From: Bacteroidetes bacterium HGW-Bacteroidetes-1
Lineage (GTDB): Bacteria; Bacteroidota; Bacteroidia; Bacteroidales; F082
Length of the DNA: 64,000 bases
Reading direction: 5' to 3'
Assembly: GCA_002842755.1 (NCBI GenBank)
Contig: PHDU01000010.1
Location: 1-64,000, forward strand
Under the pieces are notes generated by a model. The model was given only the letters and a program-made list of their open reading frames with translations, was not told where the DNA came from and made no database searches. The position numbers were made by a program, and so were the translations under genes. Each line of letters opens with the position of its first letter. The stretch's first letter is position 1. Shown here piece by piece: positions 51,501-60,178 of this stretch.

Positions 51501-51647
51501 CAAAGTTTCTCCGGTTTCCGCTGTTGTAACCACACCCTGCACCAGCCTTTGCGAAAAAGCACCTGCAGAAAGCAGCATGGCCGTTCCTGTTATGACAATG
51601 ACCCTCCATGAAAAGAGCATCTTACGTAAATTAATTTTCATAATCAT
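48594..51647 (-). CDS. SusC/RagA TonB-dependent transporter (second PUL, no STN domain)
   Basis: I start at the ATG at 51647 (1017 residues), because the longer frame overlaps the upstream GH144-type gene; Met at 51641 is equally possible. After the signal come a carboxypeptidase-regulatory-like domain (VQGVVTTAETGETLPGVNI), a plug with IASMEVLKDASATAIYGSRGA, and a large barrel with the SusC-type FIQDGSFLRLRNIMFGYTLPENL near the end. Unlike the SusC of the first PUL it has no STN domain, so it would not signal through FecR. It would import oligosaccharides with the SusD at 47100-48581. Confidence 0.93.
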   Translation of the reverse strand: MIMKINLRKMLFSWRVIVITGTAMLLSAGAFSQRLVQGVVTTAETGETLPGVNIVIKNTTRGAASDLDGRYSLEILPEDKILVFSYTGYEVQEVEVGSGNTLNIALKESKQLLDEIVVIGYGTVRKSDLTGAVSSIKSEDIRKITSSDPTQALQGKVTGVQVTTTSGAPGAGLSVRVRGVGTFNNSAPIYVVDGVILDDISFLSSGDIASMEVLKDASATAIYGSRGANGVILISTNRGASEVGKPVVTLSSEYGIQQLARKIDLLSGKEFASVSNVIRPGSYNNVDAVPNTDWQDLIFRAAPKQSHQLSISGSTPAADYYVGIGLFQQDGIIPKSNYQRLSLKLNNTYRLFKNVTFGNNITIAPYQRRNAPGVTYAVYRAQPLLEPYYEDGSFGVVYNVGNPLADLEYSNSYNNGLRGVGNIFAEAKIHKDFTLKTSFGIDAAYNKSTSFTPAYTVFNPDGTASQQDIEFSNLYKGSNENLNWLWENTLSHLKTFGKHSFNSVAGFTMQKSRSEYFNLSGRNIIRDERDFWYIIPPYIMDEANNINTLQSIGNGVDAGLYYSMMSVLARVNYTYDSRYIFTVTFRRDGSSKFAPENRFSNFPSFAAGWNIANEEFMKDFPVITMLKLRASWGMIGNEKISYFDRFSRVNSGLFAVFSNPDASYPAATYGKSGNPDLIWESTTQTDIGLEVGVLNNRLTGEFDYYRRVTDDILVELSTPGHLGNGQGQRVRYNAASVLNSGYEFNIRWRETKRDFTYGVGILGTTIYNEVLAIGGNSGIDSVLMGGYLGNGQPVTLSRVGLPIGAFYGFVTDGIFQNLAELDAYPHQSLAGVGDLRFVDTNDDGKINGLDRTYIGSPIPKFIFGINFELAYKAFDFSLDLQGQTGNKIFNGKDVVRPDPYNFEGYVRDHWTGEGTSNNIPRPSFGGYNYSPSDYFIQDGSFLRLRNIMFGYTLPENLVKKIKLQKVRLYVKGNDLYTLTKYTGYTPEIGGYDVLSNGIDNGVYPLSAVYSVGLNINF

Positions 51648-51678
51648 GTTTTTTATGTTGATTGTTCTTGCAAATAGA

Positions 51679-53097
51679 TTATTCTTTCTCATCCAGCCAA
51701 CCACCTTCAAAACCTGCCTTTTGCAGTCCGGCACGGATGTATGAATTTTTTTTCATTAAATTCCAGATAAGCCCTGTTTGATAGTTTTCAATCATTATTA
51801 AAATCGGACCCTGATCAATACCTATATAATCCTTATTGAACCATCCTTCTTCTGAATAGGTCAGATTAAACGCGTCTTTAAAACCATATTCCTGATAAAG
51901 TTTGTCCCCAAATAGATTTCTCATAGCGTAAAGCGATTCAATGCATTCATCAGGTGCAAATGGAATTGATCCACCTGCTGCTGTTGGAGCAATTGTACCA
52001 TCGTCATTCAAATATCCTTTTGCTGCTCCCCTTGCGTTGTATGTTTTGAAATGAACATCATTCTCCTTCCAGACACGTATTTCATTCGCCGGGCCATCAG
52101 ATGCTGTCAGCCCCCATACATTTTCGTTGTAACCAACAAATTGATTTGGATTGTCAATACAATAAGTGCGGTTTGATAATGTTGCGCGACGGGAGTTTTC
52201 AAAATAATCAATGCCTCTGTGTTTCATATAATCATCCTGAATTCCTCTAAAATCAATGAACAAATGTGAATACTGATGCCCAAAAAGAGGTCCAAAATTT
52301 ACATGTTCATAGCCATAAAAATCTTCCCATTCATAGGTTGAACACCAGTTTTTCCATGAATCAGCAGGAATAGGATGAGATGGTGAGGCCATTGCCATAA
52401 TCAACAAAACCATTGCTTCGTTGTAGCCATTCCATGTAGAAGATATGAAACCCGACTCAGGCCTCCATCCCATCGACATGGTGGGGTTTCCATTCATGGC
52501 CCAGTCCCACTCAACCCTCAAAAACAAAGAATCGGCCAATTGTCGTATCTGGGTTTCATCTTCAGTATCCCCATCAAAATAGGATTGGCATGCAAGTATT
52601 CCTGCGAATAGCAGACCTGTGTCGATGGTTGAAAGTTCAACGTCTTTATATCGTGTTCCGTCACCGTAATTAAGAAAATGATAGTAAAACCCACGATTTC
52701 CTGTGTCACCACTGACTTCTACACCTTGTCGGCTATTCCACAACCAGAGCAATGCCTTTCGTACTCTTTCTGCTCCTTCAGCGCGCGTAATATATTTATT
52801 CTCAACACCTATAATGTAGGCCGAAAAAGCAAATCCTGTTGCGGCAATACTTGTAAAATCTTTTGTTGGATATCTGTCATCCGTTTGATAATTCGCAGTA
52901 TCAACCACTTCCCAGAAATATTTAAAAGTCCTGAGTTTTAAATCTTCAAGAAATGCTTCCTTACTAATAACTGGTACAGTACTATTGTCTGGAACAGTTT
53001 TATTTCCAGATGTGTTGCCTTGACAGGAAACGAAAATCGTTCCGGCAAAAAAGAAAGTCAAAATCATTGAATAAAACTTGTTTCTTTTTTTATTCAT
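51679..53097 (-). CDS. Glycoamylase-like (GH144-type) lipoprotein, first gene of second PUL
   Basis: This 472-residue lipoprotein (GTIFVSC, Cys25) consists of one glycoamylase-like alpha-barrel: LKLRTFKYFWEVVDTANYQ, RGFYYHFLNYGDGTRYKDVELSTIDTGLLFAG, VEWDWAMNGNPTMSMGW, NVWGLTASDGP, DQGPILIMIENYQTGLIWNLM. It shares the DQGPI.IMIEN and WGLTASD signatures with the enzyme at 43755 but lacks Ig domains. Endo-beta-1,2-glucanase (GH144) is the best functional guess. It is the first gene of the PUL, 31 bp before SusC, and carries a palindromic operator candidate about 70 bp upstream. Confidence 0.84.
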   Translation of the reverse strand: MNKKRNKFYSMILTFFFAGTIFVSCQGNTSGNKTVPDNSTVPVISKEAFLEDLKLRTFKYFWEVVDTANYQTDDRYPTKDFTSIAATGFAFSAYIIGVENKYITRAEGAERVRKALLWLWNSRQGVEVSGDTGNRGFYYHFLNYGDGTRYKDVELSTIDTGLLFAGILACQSYFDGDTEDETQIRQLADSLFLRVEWDWAMNGNPTMSMGWRPESGFISSTWNGYNEAMVLLIMAMASPSHPIPADSWKNWCSTYEWEDFYGYEHVNFGPLFGHQYSHLFIDFRGIQDDYMKHRGIDYFENSRRATLSNRTYCIDNPNQFVGYNENVWGLTASDGPANEIRVWKENDVHFKTYNARGAAKGYLNDDGTIAPTAAGGSIPFAPDECIESLYAMRNLFGDKLYQEYGFKDAFNLTYSEEGWFNKDYIGIDQGPILIMIENYQTGLIWNLMKKNSYIRAGLQKAGFEGGWLDEKE

Positions 53098-53569
53098 GTT
53101 AATAGGGCTTCAGTCAATATAAAATAGCATTAATACAAAATTTTCGATAAAGTTACATCAAAACGCAAACGTTTGCATAAAATCTACATCAACTTGGTTA
53201 CTTCACTGCTTTAAAAATAATAAAACGTACCTCAATATTACTACGTTACAATTTAAAAAATTGTATTATACAATTGATTATTAATAATATAACAACATGC
53301 AAATTTGATACATAAATTTAGTGCAGATCGAAATACCGAACTATTAACACCACTCAATCCATGCATTTTTCATTTTATTAACGTTTAAATGCGTTTATGG
53401 TGAATAGATTTACTCTTATTTCAAATGATTTTATAAAAAAAGGGATATGCCTTTTACATTTCCCTTTTCTTTAATTTTAAGAATTATAAGCTACCGTTAA
53501 AATTTATCGCGTATGTTTTTTTGTTTTAAGTTTTTAAAAAAATACTCATAACAACGATTCTGAATTCTT
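53098..53569. other. Upstream region of the second PUL
   Basis: This 472-bp AT-rich stretch holds no gene. It separates the T9SS cargo gene from the first PUL gene and contains the palindrome at 53165-53176. A looser AACGTTTAAATGCGTTT lies near 53390. No clear terminator for the upstream gene was found. Confidence 0.55.
53165..53176. promoter_or_regulatory. GCAAACGTTTGC palindrome (LacI-type operator candidate)
   Basis: GCAAACGTTTGC is a perfect 12-bp palindrome with a central CG, the form of LacI/GalR-family operators. Flanking bases extend partial symmetry. It lies 68 bp before the start codon of the first PUL gene on the minus strand. No LacI-family gene is present in the window. Confidence 0.6.
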
Positions 53570-55261
53570 TTATTCTATCATCAGTTTTTTAATACTCACC
53601 TTTTCTTCGGCACGGAAAATTACGGTATAAACCCCTTTAGGAAGAATATTTACTGGCTGTGAAAAAGTATGCATTCCTGCAGGTAATAAACCTAATTTAC
53701 GGCTGATTAAAGAACGACCGGCAAGATCGAGAACATCAAACTGTACCGTTGAAGAGGTATTCAATTTCAGATTTAGCGTTACTTCATCGCTTACAGGATT
53801 GGGATGAATTTTAACTAAAAAATCAGCTGTGTGTTCATCTATACCCACATACCCATACGCAAATTGATTGCGATCAACTGAACCAAAGGATTGTCCGGTA
53901 AAGATAGGATCACTTCCGGAGCCAAGTACAGCATAATAACCAAGTCCATCCCCACAGCAAAGCCCGTTTCCACCTGTATCATACATTACAAACTCATAAC
54001 AATCAGTACTATTAACACTTAGCGGCAAAGTGACAATAGCATTGGGTGTTGTATAGGGTCCTCCCGATTGCACTATTTCACCCGCACTATTCAGCAACTC
54101 CCAGCTATTTTGCTCCGGAAAATTATTTAGTAAAATGAACAAGCTTACATCCGAAAAACCTAATTCAGGTGATGCAGTAAAATTGAAATCCATGCTATTG
54201 TTTTGAAGGTAATCGTCATCAGCACCATTTACAGAAACCACTTTAGCCGTCAGGGTGTTGTCAGTAAGAAGCGGGAAAGAAATTTCGTTGGCTGATACCA
54301 TTGCTGTTTCAAGAAATCCGAGCGATCCAGACCAGGTAGCAGATTGAATAAATTCACCGTTTACCTCAAAATCAATAACTGCATCGGTCATCTGAGCAGA
54401 ACCATAATTAACAATTTGAACAATCGGTGCCATTTTGCCACTACAGTTTACACTGGTTGCATTTTCGATATTTTTTACTGCCCCATCATTCACAAAAAAA
54501 GGCTGGAGGGGAGTGGTGGTGCTGTTTGCAGCCTGATAGATATATTTATTGATGTTGTTTTGCACAAAACCAACTGCTGCAATCTGGTCAATGTTATAAA
54601 CATTTGCAAGTTTCCAGGCAGCTTCAACAATCACATACTCATCAGCTCCGAAATTCGGCAATGCAGTACCAGTGCGGGAGGGAATAAGTGCTTTCATCAC
54701 ATTATAAAAGTCTTTTTCACCATTGGTTCCAGGAGGTGTTGTATAGTGTATCTCCTTTTCGATGACAGCAATATGAGCCACAAGATTACCACTAACGGCT
54801 TCTGATGATTTTATAAGCATGGTAACATAAACACTGTCTAAATCATCAGAAATCCGATGCTGCATCACAATATCAAAAACAGCAGGATCTGATGCCCAGT
54901 TGTTGATAGCAGTCTGATTGATCTGACTAGGAGTGCCATGAAACACATTACTATCAACGTAAACATGAGGCACAGAGTTAATAGAATAATAGGTGCGGCG
55001 CGCGTTATTATCTACAGTATTATGCAGGTACATAGGGTCGTTACCTGGTGCGGGCCAGCTCATGTGGTACTTGATGGAAGTAATTTTGTCTGTATTCGCA
55101 TGAAGTAGCGCATCAAACGCAGGGTTTTGTGATGCACATGGACCGCAGGTTGAACTTGTAAAACCTTCTGCAAGAATCATTCTTGTTGTCTGAGCGTGCG
55201 TAAATATTGAAAATGACATCAATATCAACACATAAGTAAATGCTTTTTTCATCTTGTTCAT
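53570..55261 (-). CDS. Omp28-like protein with T9SS C-terminal sorting domain
   Basis: The 563-residue exported protein (signal to about residue 24; a second Met at residue 4 may be the start) opens with an Omp28-type thioredoxin-like domain carrying the CXXC-like AEGFTSSTCGPCASQNPAFDALL. A carbohydrate- or peptidase-associated beta region follows (EFVMYDTGGNGLCCGDGLGYYAVLG). The C terminus is a type IX secretion type A sorting domain (IHPNPVSDEVTLNLKL, FDVLDLAGRSL, LPKGVYTVIFR, KLMIE). It is therefore secreted or attached to the cell surface by T9SS. Its substrate is unknown. Confidence 0.88.
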   Translation of the reverse strand: MNKMKKAFTYVLILMSFSIFTHAQTTRMILAEGFTSSTCGPCASQNPAFDALLHANTDKITSIKYHMSWPAPGNDPMYLHNTVDNNARRTYYSINSVPHVYVDSNVFHGTPSQINQTAINNWASDPAVFDIVMQHRISDDLDSVYVTMLIKSSEAVSGNLVAHIAVIEKEIHYTTPPGTNGEKDFYNVMKALIPSRTGTALPNFGADEYVIVEAAWKLANVYNIDQIAAVGFVQNNINKYIYQAANSTTTPLQPFFVNDGAVKNIENATSVNCSGKMAPIVQIVNYGSAQMTDAVIDFEVNGEFIQSATWSGSLGFLETAMVSANEISFPLLTDNTLTAKVVSVNGADDDYLQNNSMDFNFTASPELGFSDVSLFILLNNFPEQNSWELLNSAGEIVQSGGPYTTPNAIVTLPLSVNSTDCYEFVMYDTGGNGLCCGDGLGYYAVLGSGSDPIFTGQSFGSVDRNQFAYGYVGIDEHTADFLVKIHPNPVSDEVTLNLKLNTSSTVQFDVLDLAGRSLISRKLGLLPAGMHTFSQPVNILPKGVYTVIFRAEEKVSIKKLMIE

Positions 55262-55387
55262 TTTAATTTTATGTTATAAATGCAATATTATCAAAATAAT
55301 CTTAAACTAAGTGACATCCTGTAAAGCAAAAAAGTTGTAAATAGTCAAGTCAAAAAAAAATTATAGAAATACTATGACGAATTTTCA

Positions 55388-58312
55388 TCAAAAATTAATG
55401 ATAAATTCGGTAAGATTTTGCTCAGGGAGCAGATTAAATTTTTTACGCAATCGATAGCGTTTTTCTTCTACGCCTCTTATTGAAATATTAAGTAATGGGG
55501 CTATTTCCTTAGATGCCAAATTCATACGCAAATAGGCACACAATCTGAAGTCACTCGTTGTAAGGTCAGAATAGTCTTGTTTAAGACGTCTGAAAAAGTT
55601 TTCATGGGCCTGATCAAAGAGGTGTTCAAACATCTCCCAGTCGTGCTCGCTATTAATACTGCTTTCAATTAACTTATTAATACGGCTAAAATACTTAGAA
55701 GGCAACCGGAAACCAAGTTCTTCTTTTTGATTCTCAAGTTCCTTTCTTATTTCGATCAACAGCTCATTTTTTTTAATCATTGCCATTGTATTTTTTGCCA
55801 GTTCCATGTTTTTGGTAGTGATTTCCGACTGCAATTTCTCGTTTGACACTTTAAAAAGCTCAGCTTCTGCCTGTTTGCTTCTGGCCTTCATTTTTTCATT
55901 TTCATCTCTTAAAAATTGTTCCTGTTTTTTCCACTGACGACGCCGATAATTATTCCAAAGCAGCAGAACAAACAATAAAAGTAAAATTGAATATCCTAAA
56001 AATGAATACCATGCAAGAAACCATGGTGGATTGATATGAAAATAAACAATCGTTTCGGGGGTTAGCATGCCGCGAACTGTTAATCCACGTACTTTAAAAA
56101 CATACTTACCAGGTGGAAGTCGTGTATATTCACTTCTTGAAAGGGTGTTCCATTCAGACCATTTATTGTCTATACCTTCCAAATAGGTTTGAAAATAATT
56201 TCGTCTTCCGGCTGTCTCAGGAGCAGCAAAACTTGCAGAGAAGTTATTATATCTGTGTGATAACTGTATTCTTTTACGGGCATCCTCTCTGTTAAAAATT
56301 TCCGTTTGGTCATTTTGCCTCCAAAAAAGCAATTCGACAATCTCTGGAGGTTTAACCACTTCCTCAATTTTACTGAGTGTATTCAAGTTCAATACTGCGA
56401 AGCCATCTTCAAGACATATAAGCTGCAAACTATCATTTAAAACTACAATGTTTTCATATTGCTCCACCATATTTAAGTCAAACATCTCAGGAATAAGCCT
56501 GTAAAAAAGTTTTGCTTTCCCAAAATGAATTTCAAACATCCCCATTTCATTCGGTTTGATAAACCAATATTTGTTATTACCCAAATGAATTACAGTTTCT
56601 GAAGAAGCAAAGCTACCAAGTTGATTGTTCAAATCATCGTAAACTTCAAAACTTCCTGAGAGTGCATCCCACTGATAGAATTCATTGCCAGATGGGACAA
56701 CAACACGGTTATCCACTTTAAAAACTCTATTTGTTTTAAAAGTGAGGCCCTCGTCAAATCCAAGCTTACGTTGGTGTATCACCTGGTCAAATCCTGCAGA
56801 TGCCTGTAACAAATATAAACCTGTGATGCTATGACCCAAAAATATATTGCCCAGGTGATCCATTTCAAGATAACGAGTAGGCGCATTATACCCCTTCAGT
56901 GTTCGGTTTTTAATCCAGATACCGGAAGTCTTCTCAAAAACAGCAATTTCTGTATAAGTGCTTTGTAGCAATATATCTTTTTCGGTTGTTTGAATTTGTT
57001 TCAGGTTATATCCGCCATTGATGTCACTAATTTTTGTAAGTCTATGATTTTCTACAATATACGTTCCGTCATTGAGCCCGCAATACAGTTTATCTTCCAA
57101 TACTTTCATGAACCAAACCTGCCCCTGCGAATTTTGGATAAGCTTTCTGTCATAAAATTTTCCACTTTTGCTGATTTGGTAATAATAAATACCTTGGTTG
57201 GTTCCTACGTACAACTCATTATTTTGCAGAGCAGCGGTATAGACACTGCCGGCTTCCATATTCACATCCCTGTATGTGTCTATTGGAGAATGGAACCATA
57301 CAAAGTCAAACCCTTTATCAAGACCGGCCCAGACGTTATTTTCCTTATCCCCCTGAAGAGCCAGTACAGTATTGTTTTGCAATCCATTTCCACTGTGAAT
57401 GTGATGAAGAAGATGACCTTCATAGTCAAGCACAAAGAGACCCTTTAAAATGGTTCCAAAAACGAGATTATTTCCAAGAACAATCCCATTGTTGATTTTG
57501 AACTGTTTCAAGGCATCACTGGCTTCGGTTTTCCACTCTGTAAATCTTTCACCATCAAATTGAAACAATCCCATTGACCCTGTTCCAATTATCATCGGGC
57601 CATTTTCTGGCTGAAGTATTGTTTTGATTTCGGTAGAAGAAAAGATTTCGCTTCCCGGGATGGGTTCGAGACGATCTTCAACAATTTCGAAAAGCCCCCC
57701 ATTGATAGCTTGTGTAAAGATCCGATCTGAACTTTTTAGCAAAAAAAGTACCGGACCGGGCAGCTTCAGTGAAGTTACCTCTTTTTGGTCAAAACAAAAA
57801 ATATTTCCGAAACTTTGAAAATAAACTTTGTCTTTGAAAGGCACTATCTTCCAGATTTCATCATTCTGAAAAACATTTTCTTTCATGCGTGGAACCAGTG
57901 AGGTGTAAATCCAATCACCGTTTTCCGTTTCCTGCCAATAACCAAACTCTTCAAAAGAGCCGGTATAAACCTTATCATCGATACAAGCTACCGAACGAAG
58001 AAGGGTTTTTTCATTCATTTCGAATAAACGTGTGCGTGAACCATCAAAAACAAGCAATCCTGAATTGTTGGCAATGAATATGCGACCATTAGTGTCTTTA
58101 CTTATATCCCAGTTTTGATTGCTTCCCTTATAATCTGAGCTGGCATAATGAAACACAGTAAATTGGTTTTCAGCATGTAAAGGTTTCATTTTTATACTAA
58201 AGAAAGTGCTTAAGGCAAATAGAAATAAGTAAAAACAAAAAGTTGATGATTTTCTAAAAAACCACTTTTCCAAGTTCCGGTTCGGATTCAAAATTAATGT
58301 TACCACACTCAA
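55388..58312 (-). CDS. SusR-like membrane sensor/regulator (propeller, Y_Y_Y, LuxR-type HTH)
   Basis: The 974-residue frame starts with TTG at 58312; the next ATG (58189) would remove the signal-like segment STFCFYLFLFALSTFF, so a non-ATG start is likely. The periplasmic part holds two-component-regulator-type propeller repeats (NGRIFIANNSGLLVFDGS, NNVWAGLDKGFDFVWFH) and a Y_Y_Y domain (about 700-775: SHRYNNFSASFAAPE, PPGKYVFKVRG). One helix follows (FLGYSILLLLFVLLLW), then a coiled coil and a LuxR-type HTH (LTTSDFRLCAYLRMNL, NISIRGVEEKRYRLRKKF). No histidine-kinase or receiver domain is present. SusR proteins of this build sense oligosaccharide and switch PUL genes on. It is separated from the second PUL by the T9SS gene. 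Confidence 0.87.
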   Translation of the reverse strand: MSVVTLILNPNRNLEKWFFRKSSTFCFYLFLFALSTFFSIKMKPLHAENQFTVFHYASSDYKGSNQNWDISKDTNGRIFIANNSGLLVFDGSRTRLFEMNEKTLLRSVACIDDKVYTGSFEEFGYWQETENGDWIYTSLVPRMKENVFQNDEIWKIVPFKDKVYFQSFGNIFCFDQKEVTSLKLPGPVLFLLKSSDRIFTQAINGGLFEIVEDRLEPIPGSEIFSSTEIKTILQPENGPMIIGTGSMGLFQFDGERFTEWKTEASDALKQFKINNGIVLGNNLVFGTILKGLFVLDYEGHLLHHIHSGNGLQNNTVLALQGDKENNVWAGLDKGFDFVWFHSPIDTYRDVNMEAGSVYTAALQNNELYVGTNQGIYYYQISKSGKFYDRKLIQNSQGQVWFMKVLEDKLYCGLNDGTYIVENHRLTKISDINGGYNLKQIQTTEKDILLQSTYTEIAVFEKTSGIWIKNRTLKGYNAPTRYLEMDHLGNIFLGHSITGLYLLQASAGFDQVIHQRKLGFDEGLTFKTNRVFKVDNRVVVPSGNEFYQWDALSGSFEVYDDLNNQLGSFASSETVIHLGNNKYWFIKPNEMGMFEIHFGKAKLFYRLIPEMFDLNMVEQYENIVVLNDSLQLICLEDGFAVLNLNTLSKIEEVVKPPEIVELLFWRQNDQTEIFNREDARKRIQLSHRYNNFSASFAAPETAGRRNYFQTYLEGIDNKWSEWNTLSRSEYTRLPPGKYVFKVRGLTVRGMLTPETIVYFHINPPWFLAWYSFLGYSILLLLFVLLLWNNYRRRQWKKQEQFLRDENEKMKARSKQAEAELFKVSNEKLQSEITTKNMELAKNTMAMIKKNELLIEIRKELENQKEELGFRLPSKYFSRINKLIESSINSEHDWEMFEHLFDQAHENFFRRLKQDYSDLTTSDFRLCAYLRMNLASKEIAPLLNISIRGVEEKRYRLRKKFNLLPEQNLTEFIINF

Positions 58313-58528
58313 TTTACTTTTTTTTGTAAAAATAACAAAATGACCTCAACAGCGATTATAACTTCCTTAGTTTTTGCAGAAAACCATTTTCAATACAGAT
58401 TTTAATTGCATTCTTTCTATCCCTGAAAAACCAATCCAGAAGCACAATTTCCTCTGGTGAAAACGTAATATGCAGTAGAGATTTCATTGATCTATTCTTG
58501 TTACTTTTGTCAACTATAATAACAATGT

Positions 58529-60064
58529 ATGGGGGTCAAAATCATCTCGCTCAAACTATCAACTGACTTTAGCAACGATATCCTAAGAAAGAAAATCGCC
58601 AAAGAGCTTCGAATAAGGGATTTTAGTTTCCAGATCGAAAACAAGAGTCTTGATGCACGCAACAAAGCCAATATTCACTGGCTATTGTCTGTAGTTGTCC
58701 ATTCTGATGAAATAACTGGCGGAGAATATTCAAAAACAGAAATTCTGACTATACCTTATCGCAAACGCAATAAAAGCGCGATGGTGATTGGCAATGGTCC
58801 TGCTGGATTTTTCTGTGCTTTTGTGCTTCAAAAAGCTGGTTTTGAAGTTACTATGATTGATCGCGGTTCGGAAGTTGATAAACGAGGAAACTCAATCGAG
58901 TTGTTTGAAAGCACAGGAAACTTTGATCCAAATGGCAATTATGCATTTGGTGAAGGAGGAGCTGGTGCTTTTTCGGATGGCAAGCTTACTTCTCGCTCAA
59001 AACACATTTCCAAAGAGAAACAATTTATTCTGTCAACCTATATTGAAGCCGGGGCGCCAAAAGAAATAGCGTATATGAATCATCCCCATCTGGGGACCGA
59101 TAACCTCAAACTGATTGTCAAAAATTTGAGAAATTCATTCATCGAATCAGGTGGCACGATGATGTTTGAAAACATGCTTATTGATATAATCGAAGCGAAT
59201 GGAAAAATTACAGAAGTAATAACAACGAAAGGCGTTTATACACCTGATGTCCTTTTTATCGCGTCCGGACATTCAGCCTACGAGACATACCGAATGCTTA
59301 TCAAAAGAGGAGTTCAATTCAGAACAAAAAATTTCGCATTAGGATGTCGCATGGAACATCAGCAGGACGTAATAAATATTGCACAATGGGGAAGGGCGAG
59401 GCTTCCGGGTGTAAAAGCGGCCGAATACCGGCTCACCTCCCCTGCCGACGGCATCCATCAGGTCTATTCCTTTTGTATGTGCCCTGGAGGGATTGTAGTT
59501 CCGGCAACTGCCTATGCAGATACGAATATTGTAAATGGAATGAGCTACTACAAAAGAGATGGTCATTTTGCCAACGCAGCTTGTGTTGCCGGAATTCATC
59601 CTGATTCACTTGTTGGAAAACAGGTTTCTCCTTCAGAAGCGCTTGATCTGGTTGAAGACCTTGAGAGGCACTTCTTTCGTTTGACAAATAGCTTCGTTGC
59701 CCCTTCATGTACAATCAGTGATTTCATTGCCGGAAAACTCCGGTCAAAACAATTACAGACAAGTTATCCCCTTGGTATTGAAGCAGTACCACTTTGGAAA
59801 TTACTTCCTGCAAATGTCAGCTCTTCATTAAGATCGGGCCTCACCGATTTCAGTAAAAAAATGAGCGGATTTGATACTGGCGTTCTCATTGGTCTGGAAA
59901 GCAAAACCTCATCTCCAATACAAGTACTACGCGATGAATATGGCTGTTGTACCGGATTTTCAAATCTTTTCATAATTGGTGAAGGTAGTGGATATGCAGG
60001 AGGAATTGTATCAAGTGCTGCAGATGGTGTGCGGGCGGGGATGGGATTCATATTAAAAGATTGA
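58529..60064 (+). CDS. FAD-dependent NAD(P)-type oxidoreductase (COG2509-like)
   Basis: This 511-residue flavoprotein has an N-terminal alpha/beta domain (residues about 1-85, the form found in COG2509 members) followed by the FAD-binding Rossmann motif VIGNGPAGFFCAFVLQKAG (about residues 92-110). Other features are GEGGAGAFSDGKLTSRSKHI, FASGHSAYE-type binding residues (LFIASGHSAYETYRM), FCMCPGGIVV and the final NLFIIGEGSGYAGGIVSSAADGVRAG. Members are cytosolic oxidoreductases of unclear substrate, common in Bacteroidota. A TACTTTTG -7 box lies at 58502-58509, 19 bp before the ATG, but without a good -33 element. Confidence 0.9.
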   Translation: MGVKIISLKLSTDFSNDILRKKIAKELRIRDFSFQIENKSLDARNKANIHWLLSVVVHSDEITGGEYSKTEILTIPYRKRNKSAMVIGNGPAGFFCAFVLQKAGFEVTMIDRGSEVDKRGNSIELFESTGNFDPNGNYAFGEGGAGAFSDGKLTSRSKHISKEKQFILSTYIEAGAPKEIAYMNHPHLGTDNLKLIVKNLRNSFIESGGTMMFENMLIDIIEANGKITEVITTKGVYTPDVLFIASGHSAYETYRMLIKRGVQFRTKNFALGCRMEHQQDVINIAQWGRARLPGVKAAEYRLTSPADGIHQVYSFCMCPGGIVVPATAYADTNIVNGMSYYKRDGHFANAACVAGIHPDSLVGKQVSPSEALDLVEDLERHFFRLTNSFVAPSCTISDFIAGKLRSKQLQTSYPLGIEAVPLWKLLPANVSSSLRSGLTDFSKKMSGFDTGVLIGLESKTSSPIQVLRDEYGCCTGFSNLFIIGEGSGYAGGIVSSAADGVRAGMGFILKD

Positions 60065-60109
60065 GTTCTCTTTAACACATTATTTCCTTCAATATTTGAT
60101 AATAATTTT

Positions 60110-60141
60110 CTTGCAAAAAAAGTGGAACTTTTGTATCTTTG
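60110..60141 (+). promoter_or_regulatory. Bacteroidota-type promoter upstream of redoxin pseudogene
   Basis: TTG at 60111-60113 and TATCTTTG at 60134-60141, 20 bp apart, match the consensus. The decayed TlpA-like gene starts 38 bp downstream, so the promoter appears intact although the gene is not. Confidence 0.65.
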
Positions 60142-60178
60142 GGCCTCAACCAAAGACGCGAACCAATTGTAATTTTTA

